Shown: positions 25,101-36,141 of the stretch, in pieces
Numbering within the stretch: the first letter of the stretch is position 1
Layout of the letters: every line of letters begins with the position of its first letter
Assembly: GCF_021917145.1 (NCBI RefSeq)
Contig: NC_061071.1
Span: forward strand, 7,086,080 to 7,150,079
Source: Hypomesus transpacificus
Taxonomy: Eukaryota > Chordata > Actinopteri > Osmeriformes > Osmeridae
Reading direction: 5' to 3'
Length of the DNA: 64,000 nucleotides
Notes under the pieces: generated by a model
Told to the model about the DNA's origin: nothing
What the model saw: only the letters and a program-made list of their open reading frames with translations
Databases searched by the model: none
Position numbers and translations under genes: made by a program

Positions 25101-28100
25101 TTTGTAGGGATCTCAAAGGAGTTGGGTTGATCTAGGCGATTTTCGCGTGACTTGGTTTTCAAGGACTAGTTTTTGTGTGCGAGGGGAAACGCACAAGTTC
25201 ACTCTCCCCCTCCGTCGCTCCCGCTGGGCGCTGGGATGGAGATGATGGCGTCTTGTTGGAGGGGCCAGGTAAGCGCCTTCAGAATCACGGCAGAGGGTTG
25301 ATCTGGGAAGCTGACTCGCTGTCACAGCTGAGGGGTTATTGGCATTCCGATGGAGCTCCGGAAAACTGAGGAGGGGGATCGAACATTGAAAGCTCCTGTT
25401 GGTTTTTGACGTGCGTGCTGTCTTGGATAGTGTGTGTGTGTGTGTGCACGTTGTCTTGAACTGTGTGTGTGTGTGTGTGTTCTGGACCTGGGTGGGTGTG
25501 TTAACCTGGGTTCTCTGGTACCACAGGAGGAGCAGGCTGCCAAGCAGAAGGCAGAGAAGATCCGTGTGGCCCTGGAGAAGATCAAGGAGGCGCAGGTCAA
25601 AAAGGTGGGCAGACTTTTGTGTCTCGTACCCCCACACACACACACACACAGACACAGTTGTTCACTTTGGCTCCGGGGTTTTCAATTGAGAAGAATGTCA
25701 TATGTTCAGGAGAGCCCCCCTGTATGCATGCGATCATATCATAGTCACAGCACGGTGCATCTCTTTGTGAACTTCTCTGAGCGACGCAGCGAAGCGCAGC
25801 AAAAATAGGTCATTGCAGCGTTTGTGTGTGTGTGTCTGAGAGGAAGGGAGCAGGGCGGAAGGGAGGCAGAGTCTCAGCAGCACAAGACAATCAGACATCT
25901 TTCAGGGCCACCACTAAGACGGCTTATTCCTTTTTTTCGATCCAAACAAGTCGTTGTTTTTCATCAACAACGGGAGGGGGGGGGGGGGGGGGTCGCTTCT
26001 GCCTCCCTCTCCTAAAACCGTGCAGTGTTTTACTGTTCTATTGGTCACACTGGGCACCAGTATACCAGTACAACTTTTTGGACCATTGAGAGAGGCATGA
26101 ATGAACTGTTCTGAGCTGAAGGAACAACGCTATTTTACAGAATGGGCTTCTTTAATTCTTTCTTCACTGAGGGTCGACAAGACCCATAGTGTTTGTTCAG
26201 GGATAGACAGCCAGATACAGAAAGACAAGGGAAACCAGAATAGTCTAGAGTCCTCATTGATAAGACTTCCATTCAGTGGAGTTGATTTTGTTTTGTGCTT
26301 AAATTGGAACTGGTTGTATTTGATCATGATCTTTTATTTGTGTTCTACATCCCTTCACTCCAATAAATGATGGATATGAGTCTGCTTCAGCCAAAGGCTG
26401 AAATGTCTGCATTTGTTTTTAGGAAGGCTAATGTTTTGGGAGGGTGGTCTTTACTACAACAGGGATGTAGGTCAGACTCCATGAGGCTCCGCTTCTTTCT
26501 GGCATCTGATTGGCTTAGGGTTCGACTTAAACACGATTATTGACATGCTGATTGGATGTACTGATCCCTGTGGGAGGGGATTACAGTGGTGGTTGTATTT
26601 TGACTCAGTCATCCAGGGTATTCAACCCAAGCCTTGCTGTTCAGATGGAACAGATTTTTACAGTTTATGTATCTAGTAAATATCTAAAAGACTCAAACTT
26701 CCTCCTCTTCCACCTCGTCTTCCTCATCCTCTTCCCTCTTCCTCATCCCTTATCCTCCTCCTTCATCCTCTTACTCCTCCCTCATCCCTCATCCTCCTCC
26801 TCCCTCATCCCTCATCCTCCTCCTCCCTCATCCTCTTACTCCTCCCTCATCCTCCTCCTTCATCCTCTTCCTCATCCCTTATCCTCCTTCTTCATCCTCT
26901 TACTCCTCCCTCATCCCTCATCCTCCTCCTCCCTCCTCCCTCCTCCTCCTGTCCCTCCAGCTGGTGATCCGGGTGCACATGTCGGACGAGAGCTCCAAGA
27001 CCATGATGGTGGACGAGAGGCAGACGGTCAGGCAGGTGCTGGACAGCCTGCTGGACAAGTCTCACTGTGGCTACAGCCCCGACTGGTCCCTGGTGGAGAC
27101 CATCAACGAGCTGAAGATGGGTGAGGCCAGCGGGGGGGACAGAAGGGAGGAGCTGAGCGGATGTCTCCGTTAACTTGAAGCTCACTGGTGAACTTGGAGA
27201 AGTTCGGTTTTTCATCTAGGGGGAGGCTGGTTGAGAAACAAATTGTGGAGGGACTGCTCTTCCACCCAAGCCCAGTTGAGAATGAGGTGGCCGCCCGACG
27301 AGGTTTTAACCCCGAGCTCTCTTGTCTCATTTAAGAGCGCATCTTTGAAGACCACGAGAACTTGGTGGAGAACTTGCTGAACTGGACCAGGGACAGCCAC
27401 AACAAGCTGATGTTCATCGAGCGCATTGAGAAGTACGCGCTCTTCAAGAACCCCCAGGTGAGGTGCTCTCCGCCCGTGTGGGTGAAATAAGGATGCTCTC
27501 TCTCTCCTCTCTTTCGCCACACTCACAGTACGATGTGTGTGAACTGACTGTGAGTGTTGTGAACACACATTGTTTATGCATGCTAAGTGCCCTGTATGTG
27601 TGTGTGTGTGTCTTAGTCTTAGAGCTGTATGACCTACTTTATACGGGTGAATAATTCATTTGACATGAGATGGTTAGGTGAGCCGACCTGTGTGTGTGTG
27701 TGTGTAAGCGGGCAGCATTTGACATTCCTGACCATGTGTTCTCACCTGTCTCTCTGCTATGTCCTATGTGATCAGAACTACTTGTTGGGGCGGAAGGAGA
27801 CCACAGAAATGGCTGACAGGAACAAAGAGGCTCTGCTTGAGGTGATAAAAGCCTTCACACAAACATATTCATACAGTCTTCAAGTCATCATCACTGACAT
27901 TATTGTCTCCACACCAACAGACCTTCAGTGGCGGTTATTCAGATGGTGACGGTGTTTCTGGTGTTTTCCACAGGAGTGTTTCTGTGGCAGCTCGGTGTCT
28001 GTACCAGAGATAGAGGGAGTGCTCTGGCTGAAGGAGGACGGGAAAAAGTCCTGGAAAAAACGCTACTTCCTGCTCCGCGCGTCAGGAATCTACTATGTAC

Positions 28101-29776
28101 CCAAAGGCAAAGCCAAGGTCAGTTGTGTGTGTGTGCGTTTCGAGTGTGTGTGTGCGTTTGGGTGTATCTGCGTGTTTTTGTGGCTCTGTCATACCGTCTT
28201 TGATTGAAGGGTGAGGTTATGAGAAACAGATCCACACAATCAGCATGATCAGCTGTCTGGTATTTCCTGTTTGGGGACGTGATGACACTGTAGTCAGTAC
28301 ATCAGTGAGCCATGCTTTCCTTCTCTCTTTGGGGGCATTAGGGGTCAAATAGGGACCTATTAAACACCCCCCATTGGGACTGTTAGGGATCTACATTGTA
28401 GTTTTCTTTATAAAAGCCCTATAGGAATATATAGACGTTGCTAGGCCTTTGACTACATTTCCCATCATGTATAATCAACCCTTTCCCTCTCTTCTGTCCT
28501 GTAGGCTTCAAGGGACCTGGTGTGCTTCCTCCAACTGGACCACGTCAATGTCTATTACGGCCAAGACTACCGGAGCAAATACAAGGCCCCCACAGACTAC
28601 TGCTTGGCTCTCAAGGTAAACACTGCTGGGCGCCCCCCCCGGTAGTCTTTTTCGGTCAAACTTCTCTCCAAAACTGTGCAATAAAGTACGGAAACCAGTG
28701 GCACATCTTTTCCCTGAGGGAAAATAGCTCCTAATCTTCCTCGTGTCCAGTTCGCCCACGTGTCTTTTCCTTGGTAAACCCGTCCGAACGTGTTCTGTGA
28801 GAACGAATGTGTTCCCATGGGACCCATTAACAGCATCCTGTGAGGCCTGAACACTGAAGGCCTGTCCACTTTAGGCCATTACAACTTCCATTAGAACCTC
28901 CATTAGAACCTCCATTAGAACACCCTGGAATGATCGTATGTCTGCTGCCAGCTCCTCTGTCCTGCTTTGTCATGCTGCCTCAGAAGCAGCCAGCTAAAAA
29001 AAACAAATACAATTCCATAAAATAGACAGTGCAGTGCATTTGATTAGATTAGCCACAAGGTGCCCTTGTTGTTAAATGGATAAAATACCAAAGCAGGTAT
29101 CGGTGTCTTTTATGGGACCCTTACACGTCATTTGGAATATGGTTACTGCAGTCTAGGGATGCCTGGACACTGAAGGAGGTTTGTGTACTGCCGCCTAGTG
29201 GCAGACATTAGTGGTGCACCCTTCAAGATGCTGAGAGCGAATAATAGTCACGTATGATGGCACTTTCAGTGTTTGGCCAAAGGCAGTATTGACTTAAAAG
29301 CCTGTTATCAACTTGTCTGTTTCTGGAGAAGGCCTGCCCATGCTAGCGACACTCTGAACTGATAATACCTACTAATTCACTTCCTGGACCCACTTGGTGT
29401 TTTGCGTCTCAGAGAAGTGCAGGCGTGTTATTTCCCGTCTTTGTTGACAGTCAGCGGTCTATTTCAGCCTCTCCTCCTGACGCATGGAGAGCTATCTTTA
29501 TCCCTCATGAGACGCGCCTCGGGGTTCGGTAGGGGAACAAACGAGGATCTTTGGACACGGTGGAACGTGGCGTCGCCATGGTAACTTACCCCTCATCTCT
29601 CTCGCTCTCGCTGTGTGTTTCAGCATCCACAGATCCAGAAGAAGTCGCAGTACATCAAGTACCTGTGCTGCGATGACGTCAGAACCCTCCACCAATGGGT
29701 TAACGGGATCCGCATCGCCAAGGTAACTCCTGGAGAACCTCATATCCGATATATAACCAGAATGCCCCCCCCCCCC

Positions 29777-29811
<35 letters not shown>

Positions 29812-32800
29812 CAACAGGCAGACCAGAACGCCCCCCCTGCCCTCCTCAAGCCAGAGCTGCCTTCATGTTGTGGTCGTGTGCCTGCGCAGTACGGGAAGCA
29901 GCTGTACGGGAACTACCAGGAGGCCATGAAGCGCACAGAGGCAGCCTACGACTGGTCCTCCCTCTCCACCTCCAGCATCCGCTCTGGCTCCAGCTCGGCC
30001 AGCATCCCCGGTGAGACCACCACGCCACACACACACACACATACACACACGCAGCACCCCTCATGGCTCTCACGTCACGGTCTCTGTGTGGCTCTGTGTG
30101 TCGGTCAGAGTCCCAGTCCAACCACTCGGGCCAGTCGGACAGCGGGGTGGACACGGGCTCCTCCTCGCACGGCCGCTCCCAGAGCGTGGTGAGCTCCATC
30201 TTCTCCGAGGCCTGGAAGAGAGGCACCCAGATGGAGGAGAACACTCGGGTGAGACCTCTCCGCCGTCTCTCTCTCTCTCTCTCTCTCTGTGTATCTCGCT
30301 CTACCATCTCTCTCTGTGTATCTCGCTCTACCATCTCTCTCTCTCTGTGTATCTCTCTCTACCATCTCTCTCTCTACCATCTCTCTCTCTCTCTGTATCT
30401 CTCTCTACCCTCTCTCTCTCTACCATCTCTCTCTCTGTGTATCTCTCTCTACCATCTCTCTCTCTACCATCTCTCTCTGTGTGTATCTCTCTCTGATCTC
30501 TCTCTCTACCATCGCTCTATCATCTCTCTCTCTCTTTCTCTCTGTATCTCTCTCTACCATCTCTCTCTCTACCATCTCTCTTTCTGTATCTCTCTCTACC
30601 ATTTCTCTCTATCATCTCTCTCTCTCTCTACCATCTCTCTCTCTCTGTGTATCTCTCTCTCTGTGTATCTCTCTCTACCATCTCTCTCCCATCTCTCTCT
30701 CTCTCTCTGTGTATCTTTCTCTCCCATCTCTCTCTCTCTCTCTGTGTCTGCTCTCCTGCCTCCCCTGTGGTTGGACTGGGTGTCTGAGTGGCTCTTGCTT
30801 GGTCTTGTTGTTCCAGATGAGGATGGAGTCTCACAGAGGAGCCACCCTGCCCCACCCCTCCCACAGTCACAGACCAGCCCAGCACACGGAGACCCCCGGG
30901 CCACCACCACCACCAGCCCAGCCTCAACCACAAGTCCAGCTCCAGCCCCAAGTCCAGCCTCAACCCCAGCCCCAAGTCCAGCCTCAGCCCCATCCTCAAG
31001 TCCAGCCTCAGCCCCATCCTCAAGTCCAGCCTCAACCCCAGCCCCAAGTCCAGCCTCAGCCCCAGCCACAAGTTCAGCCTCAGCCCCAGCCCCAGCCACA
31101 AGTTCAGCCTCAGCCCCAGCCACAAGTTCAGCCTCTGCCCCAGCCACAAGTTCAGCCTCAGCCCCAGCCACAAGTTCAGCCTCAAACCCAGCTCCAGCCC
31201 CAATCCCCTCAGAAGTACCAACAGGAACCCCTCCAACACTTTCCTCCACCACCACCCCAACAGTACCAGGCCCCTCCCCCCCAACAGTACCAGGCCCCTC
31301 CCTCCCAACAGTACCAGCCCCCTCCCCCCCAACAGTACCAGGCCCCGCCCCCACAGCAACACCACCAGACCCACAGCAGCCACACCCACATGCCCCCGCA
31401 GCCCTCCCCGCCGCCCCCCCCACCGCCTCCTCCCCCTCCTCCTCCTCCCAGCGTTCCCCATCACTCCACCCCCACCATGTTCGCCAAGTACAGCACCATC
31501 ACACGCCTGCAGAACGCCTCCCAGGCTGCCAATCACCAAAGGCTCCACCCATTTGCCCATCGGCCGGCCCCGCCTCCAGCCCCAGCCCCTCCCCCCCAGG
31601 CTCCGGTCAAGCTGCACGTCAACAGCATGGTCAATGTTCCGCCCCCGCCCCCTCCTCCCCCCCCTCCCTCCATGCCTGCTCCGGGTTCGGCCATGGCCGT
31701 TCTCAAGCTGGGGCCCCCCAGCCCGGCGACCCTGCCCCCTCAGTTCATTCCCCCTCCGCCCCCGCCCCCGCCGCCTCCCCAGAGCAACGGGGTGTCCTAC
31801 CCTCCCCCCCCTCCTCCCCCCCCACCCGCCTCCATGCCAGGCTTCTGTCTGACCGGCGGCTCCAACAGCCTCCAGCAGGCCCTGACCGAGAGGTTCCCCA
31901 GCCCCCCCCAGGACCTGTCCCCCCCGGCTAGCATGGTGGAGTCTCCCCCGCCGCCCCCCCCCCCAACCTCCTCCGCCGTTGCCCCCGCCCCCGCCGCCCC
32001 CTCCGCCTCCCCAGCACTTCTCGGTGCCCGCCCCCCCCTCCTCTCCCGCACCAGCAGTTCCCCCCCGCGCCCCCCCCTGCCCCGCCCAAGACCTTCTCCC
32101 CGGGCTTTCTCCCCCAGGCTGCCCTCAAGCCCACGTCACCAGTCTGTCCCTTCGTACCCACTCCGCCTCCAGCGTCTCAGAACCCGCCCCCTCCACCGCC
32201 CCCTCCACCTCCGGTGTCCATGAAAAAGCAGCACAGCCTCCAGATCGGCCACAGCCCCAACCAGCCCCCACCTACCCTGCCCAAACAGCACAGCCTTTCC
32301 AAGCCATCGCCCATGTCCTCCCAGGCCGCCTCCACCACATCACTGGTCAAGCAGTTGGCGAGCCAGTTCCCTGGGTTCCAGGCCAATCACGTGGACAGCC
32401 CCAAGGCTCCCCTGTCCCCCCCCGCTGTAAAGGCCAAACCAAAATGGCAGCCGGGAGGGGGTCAGGGCCAGCAGCAGTCCCCAGAGTTTCCCCCTCCTCC
32501 TCCAGAGAGCGGCTTGGTTTTTCCTGCCCCTCCCCCCCCTCCGCCAGCCCCGATCACGGGCCCCACCCCTCCACCTCCCCCTCTTCCCCCAGGGAACCTG
32601 GGCTCACCTGTGAGGAGGTCCACCTCCGCGTGCGCCCCCTCCCCCCCCAGCTGGGGTGGCAAGAAGCCCCCTCCCACACCTCAGAGGAACTCCAGCATCA
32701 AGGAGGACTCCTCAGCGTCCTACCAAGAGTCCAGGAGGAACCTGCTGAGCAAGTTTGCTCCCCACTCCTCCACCGCCTCGCCTCCTCCCCCCACCAATGC

Positions 32801-33528
32801 CTCCTGCTCCCCCTCCAAGGACTCCTTCTCCGCAGGCCCCTCCGCTCCTCCCAAACCGGGCAAGCTGAACCTGGCCAACCTGCCCCTGGCCCTGCAGGCC
32901 AAAGTGGGCCAAGCGAAGCAGCCTAGTGCCGACTTTCCATCCCCTCCCCCCGAGTGCGCCTTCTTCCCCCCTCCTCCTCCGGCCTCCGACCTCTTACCCC
33001 CTCCCCCCCTCCCCGGGGAGGGCCACAACGGTATTCCCAAGGTTGCGGTTGTCAACCCCCAGCCCCAGACCACCCCCACCCCCCCAGCGACCAACAACTC
33101 CTGGGGGAAAGGCTCCCTGAAGAAGACGGCCCCGCCCACGCTGCTGCGACGCAACAACGCCACCTCGGAGCCCCCGCCCCTGTCCCCCCCCCCCCCTGCA
33201 GGGCTCTCCCTTCCCCCCGCCCACCTCTCCCAAGGGCAGCTCGTCGGGCCAGCCCAACTTCCTGGATGACCTGAGCAGGACTCTGAAGAGGAAGTCGGTA
33301 GGGCGGCAGGGTTCCCTCACTTCCTCCCGCCTGACAGGCAAGATGGAGCCCGTGGGGACCATGGACGACATGGCCCTGCTGCCCCCCCCGCCCCCGGAGC
33401 TGCTGCTCGACCAGCAGGGTCAGGGGGGAGGGGGCTACATGTCGGGGAACATCTCAGGCTATGCAACGCTGCGGCGTGGACCCCCGCCCGCGCCGCCCAA
33501 ACGCGGGGACACCACCAAACTGACTTGA
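19149..33528 (+). CDS. raph1: raph1: lamellipodin (RA and PH domain protein)
   Basis: Adaptor that links Ras-family GTPases, phosphoinositides and Ena/VASP to actin at the leading edge. Exons: 19149-19268, 19437-19542, 19659-20272, 25527-25604, 26961-27120, 27336-27457, 27776-27841, 27974-28117, 28505-28615, 29624-29722, 29890-30010, 30109-30248, 30817-33528. All junction phases close. The start [20 protein letters not shown] matches the conserved lamellipodin N-terminus. Residues about 281-306 form a basic helix ([14 protein letters not shown]), about 307-400 the RA domain, and about 436-545 the PH domain ([17 protein letters not shown]). The tail is proline-rich with FPPPP EVH1-type ligands and ends [14 protein letters not shown]. 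Summed length is 4593 nt, against about 1250 residues in human; the tail is longer. The last exon shows three apparent frame changes at poly-C runs. apbb1ip (RIAM) is the paralogue, but the N-terminus and tail fit raph1. Confidence 0.93.
19659..20272 (+). CDS. raph1: raph1 coding exon 3 (N-terminal low-complexity region)
   Basis: This is the longest N-terminal exon. It starts [20 protein letters not shown], conserved in RAPH1, and includes [20 protein letters not shown] and [13 protein letters not shown] blocks. Between them are Gly/Ser-rich inserts, including a serine run from (TCC)n, that look fish-specific. It opens in phase 1 and closes in phase 0, which allows the phase 0-0 cassettes downstream. 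The segment is strongly GC-rich. Confidence 0.9.
20896..20982 (+). CDS. raph1: Candidate raph1 cassette exon A (29 codons)
   Basis: An 87-nt block is flanked by a pyrimidine-rich acceptor (CCCTGTTTCCCAG) and a consensus donor (GTAAGT). It is open in the needed frame, encodes [20 protein letters not shown] then LEAEVDLGT, and is phase 0-0. It could therefore be inserted between coding exons 3 and 4 without shifting frame. It is not in the canonical human protein as I recall it. Splice signals, length and frame agree, but transcription is unproven. Confidence 0.55.
21332..21406 (+). CDS. raph1: Candidate raph1 cassette exon B (25 codons)
   Basis: A 75-nt block follows a pyrimidine tract (CTTCTTCTCCTTCTCCGCACCAAG) and ends ACCAAG before GTGACG. 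It is phase 0-0 and encodes [20 protein letters not shown] then HLLTK, which runs directly into EEQAAK of the next exon. Non-repetitive, charged, helix-like composition in a sea of microsatellites suggests real selection. It lies 349 bp after cassette A and may be used with it. The donor is weaker than average. Confidence 0.55.
24178..24475 (+). repeat. (GAGACAGA)n purine minisatellite
   Basis: About 300 bp of GAGACAGA/GGAGACAGAC units lie in the raph1 intron. A related GACGGAGAGA block lies at about 23290-23400. Large open frames on both strands here (ETERDRERQ or SLCLSLSLS repeats) are artefacts. Confidence 0.9.
24580..25235 (+). promoter_or_regulatory. raph1: Candidate internal raph1 promoter and 5' UTR
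   Basis: This stretch is free of long satellites and richer in CpG than flanking intron. It contains GCCGCCATCTTGGG at about 25078-25091, a good YY1-type element usually placed near transcription starts, with CpG-rich sequence to the ATG at 25236. The following short exon splices in frame to the RA-domain part of raph1. No TATA box was noted. This is inferred from sequence alone. Confidence 0.4.
25236..25268 (+). CDS. raph1: Candidate alternative first coding exon of raph1
   Basis: ATG opens an 11-codon frame, [11 protein letters not shown], ending CAG before a consensus donor GTAAGC. It is phase 0, so it joins directly to [11 protein letters not shown] at 25527, 258 bp downstream. The product would lack residues 1-280 of the long form (N-terminal acidic and Ser/Gly part) but keep RA, PH and the tail, about 1262 residues. 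The YY1-like motif upstream supports a separate promoter. A chance ATG plus donor in a CpG-rich intron is the alternative. Confidence 0.45.
26695..26952 (+). repeat. (CCTCATCCTCCT)n pyrimidine minisatellite abutting an acceptor
   Basis: About 250 bp of TCCTCATCCCTCATCCTCC units end a few bases before the acceptor GTCCCTCCAG of the exon opening the RA domain. The strand is nearly pure pyrimidine. Confidence 0.9.
26961..27457 (+). CDS. raph1: raph1 RA (Ras-association) domain exons
   Basis: Two exons (26961-27120 and 27336-27457) encode [20 protein letters not shown] through [10 protein letters not shown]. This is the ubiquitin-fold RA module that, with the PH domain, forms the integrated RA-PH unit of the MRL (Mig-10/RIAM/lamellipodin) family. 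They join through a split codon (G then AG). The sequence is close to mammalian RAPH1 as remembered, with conservative substitutions only. Confidence 0.93.
27974..29722 (+). CDS. raph1: raph1 PH domain exons
   Basis: Three exons (27974-28117, 28505-28615, 29624-29722) encode the phosphoinositide-binding PH domain. It begins [20 protein letters not shown], passes [17 protein letters not shown] and ends [20 protein letters not shown]. The conserved basic loop (KKSWKKRY) and the C-terminal helix Trp (HQW) are present. All three exons are phase 0. Confidence 0.93.
30260..30750 (+). repeat. CTCTCTACCATCTCTCTGTGTAT minisatellite in raph1 intron
   Basis: Variable units of CTCTCTCTACCATCTCTCTC and CTCTGTGTAT fill most of the intron before the terminal exon. 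Open frames running from here into the exon are not real N-termini. Confidence 0.9.
30817..33528 (+). CDS. raph1: raph1 terminal exon: proline-rich EVH1/SH3-ligand tail
   Basis: The acceptor TTGTTGTTCCAG precedes [15 protein letters not shown]. The first third carries Gln/Pro/Val repeats (QPQPQVQPQ) and YQAPPPQQ repeats. Then come conserved blocks: [16 protein letters not shown], a long poly-Pro stretch, [113 protein letters not shown] and [17 protein letters not shown]. The reading frame of these blocks changes at three poly-C tracts (31954-31964, 32031-32038, 33184-33196), each consistent with one surplus C. The stop is TGA at 33526-33528. Confidence 0.9.
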
Positions 33529-33817
33529 GACCCGCTGAAGGAATGCTGGGGATATTTAGCGGAGCTATGCTTCCTCTGGAGATTGTACCAGAAGGTACAG
33601 TCAGCCGAAACGGAACTCTTTTTGCGCCTCGGTGAAGAGGGTCCCGGTGAATACTTTGCCGTGTAAATACTGAACTGAAACGCCAAAACACGTATCAGCT
33701 TCGCCATATGTTTGTGCCACGTATTGAGAAAACCATCTTAACTTCAGGATTTATTTGCATTGGTACTGCATGGACCTCCTGTTTGGATAAAGCTGTAAAA
33801 CATGAAGCTCTTGTTTG

Positions 33818-33818
<1 letters not shown>

Positions 33819-33882
<64 letters not shown>
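33819..33882 (+). repeat. (GT)n microsatellite in raph1 3' UTR
   Basis: About 32 uninterrupted GT dinucleotides are followed by GCGCGCGTGTGCGCGTGCATGC, a mixed alternating purine-pyrimidine run with Z-DNA potential. Confidence 0.95.
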
Positions 33883-33892
<10 letters not shown>

Positions 33893-34589
33893 CGCGTGCA
33901 TGCGAGCGTGTGCGTGGGTGTATGAAGTAGTAACCATTAGGAAGGCCTTTCTGGAACAGGGATTGTTTTTGTTTTTATATGAAATTATTTAATAATACAT
34001 GAAAGGATTTTTTTATTTTATAGGAACGTTTTTAATAGCTGGGTAGCGAAAGGCAAAATCGATAAGTTTTGACACCATGAACAGGGAATGTGACAGAATG
34101 TGTACAGACAGACAGAGGTTTGGAGAAATTGCGGAATACTTGATTAGAAATGATGGATCTTGAGTCAGATATTGGAGGGTTCCCAGTGTGTTTTTGATGT
34201 CTCAAGTATTACTAGAATGTTGTAGAAGTGTCTCATATTTCTCTGCTTCAATTTAGCAAAACCAATTCAGAAGGAAGCCTTATTTCACAGAAGATTGCAC
34301 AGACTTTATGGATCTCAAATGGCAAAAGGAGATGCTGTCCATCGACTGTGTGTCCAGAAACAATGAGTGACGTGATTTTGAAGAATTCTGTTTGTATTAT
34401 TGTCTTATTTTGTTTATTTAATGCATAGACAAACATGGCTTAAGCGAAGATGTTAAGAAATGGCACGAGGTGTGTTGTGTCTCTGTGGGCTTTGTGAGTC
34501 TGTGGAGTGTGTTGTGTTGGCTCCATCTCAGACCTGATCTTCTTCTCTTCATATCTGTACAGTTCTGGCTGCTGCTTCCCCCAACCTCT

Positions 34590-34860
34590 CTCTCATCCAT
34601 CCTCCCTCTGGTCCCCCACCCTCCCTCTCATCCACCCTCCCTCTGGTCCCCCACCCTCCTTCTCATCCATCCTCCCTCTGGTCCCCCACCCTCCCTCTCA
34701 TTCACCCTCCCTCTGGTCCCCCACCCTCCCTCTCATTCACCCTCCCTCTGGTCCCCCACCCTCCCTCTCATCCACCCTCCCTCTCATCCACTCTCCCTCT
34801 CATTCACCCTCCCTCTGGTCCCCCTCCCTCTCGTTCCCCACCCTCCCTCTGGTCCCCCTG
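34590..34860 (+). repeat. About 35-bp-unit pyrimidine minisatellite
   Basis: Repeats of TCATCCACCCTCCCTCTGGT followed by CCCCCACCCTCCCTC, about seven full or partial copies, with TCATCC/TCATTC variation. Confidence 0.85.
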
Positions 34861-35649
34861 GCCTCTGCCTTCTGACTGTCGTCTGGCCTAAACCCTAGAA
34901 ATAGAATGTACTGGTAGGATGGATCGGATTTGATCCGTCCAGGACCAGACGGCTTCTTCGGTTATGGCCAGAACTGTCTAGCAAAATCCCCCTCTCTGAG
35001 GAACTCATATAGCTGGCATGAGACTGAATGTTGCTTTTAATTCCCCTACATATCCTGGTCCATAACCTAACTTGGTGGGGTGGCCAATCTCTGCCTCTGC
35101 CCAGCCCATCTATAGCAATCCATTTAGAATGAGTCATTAACACACCAGTCAGTTATATGTGGTACATACATAGGTTTTACACAAGCTGGGATTGTCCTAG
35201 ATTGATTTGATTTCCTTGCAGCAATGCCTTCTTTTCCAGGGTGCTAGTGTTGTCTCTGCCAACCACAGGGTTCAACGTGCCGAACATGGCCTCACCGTTG
35301 GCATGGTTAACCACAACCACCATGGACCATTATCAGAGGTTGTAGAATGCTCATGTTATCTTGCTTATCCACTGTGCTTCTTGCCTTTGAGAAACTGTAT
35401 GTTTTCATATCACCAAATATCATTATCCTGGTTGTAACCCTGTCTGACTAAAATAGGCATTAAGTTATTAAAGTGTTTAATCTGATTCCGGGGCCAATTA
35501 AAATGAAGAAAATGGGGGGAGATGCAGAATTATTGTTCCTCTGACTTGCATATAAACCGAAGATCACAGTATAAATGTTCAAAGCATACCTCACCTGGTC
35601 TCACTGTCTATTTGTTCATCATACTTAGACGGTCTAGTCCTGCATCATA

Positions 35650-35811
35650 TAGGGGTGGGAATCTTTTGTTACCTCGAGATTCGATAAAAAAATTGTGAAT
35701 CAATTTTTTATTCAATTTCGATTCAACATGTGCTACAAAAAATTTGGGGGGGGAGAATCGCTAGAAGACTGAATCGCAAGTCATGTGAAATGATTTTTTC
35801 CCCCACCCCTA
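35650..35811. mobile_element. Small foldback/MITE-like element
   Basis: Ends are inverted: TAGGGGTGGGAATC at the left, and GATTTTTTCCCCCACCCCTA at the right, which reads TAGGGGTGGG on the other strand. The interior is AT-rich with GATTCGATAAAA and GAATCGC motifs, typical of the common fish GGGTGGGAATC transposon family. TA flanks both ends, but no 8-bp target duplication was seen. It is non-autonomous with no coding capacity, and the superfamily is uncertain. Confidence 0.55.
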
Positions 35812-36141
35812 TATAGGAATGTACAATAACACTCAGCCATGATGATATTTCACGTTCACATTTATTAATCTAATGGTAATCGAATGTCTGAACCCTTTGT
35901 GACACCTTCTTGGGACAATAGCTGGTTTAAGACCATGCAGAACATTTATCAAGGGAATAATGTTTTATGAACGTATATTTATTATATTCTATATAAAAAT
36001 ACAATATATTACATTAAATACTTACATTATGATAGAGGATTATCTGACATTCTAATCAATTCATCAAAGAATGGCATAATTTCCAGTGTACAGAACATCA
36101 AGGAAAATAACAACAGGTATTCATTTTATAACATGGGATGG

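Larger units (their letters stand above)
33529..35645 (+). other. raph1 3' UTR and flanking DNA
   Basis: No coding sequence was recognised. It holds a (GT)n tract at 33819-33882 and a 35-bp pyrimidine minisatellite at about 34590-34860. No canonical AATAAA was found close to the stop. An ATTAAA at about 35497-35502 is a possible distal polyadenylation signal, but it is weak evidence. Confidence 0.4.

Noticed and set aside
30063-31931. 622-residue plus frame overlapping the raph1 tail
   Set aside because: It begins in an intronic CT minisatellite and reads the tail out of frame; conserved lamellipodin blocks are in the other frames.
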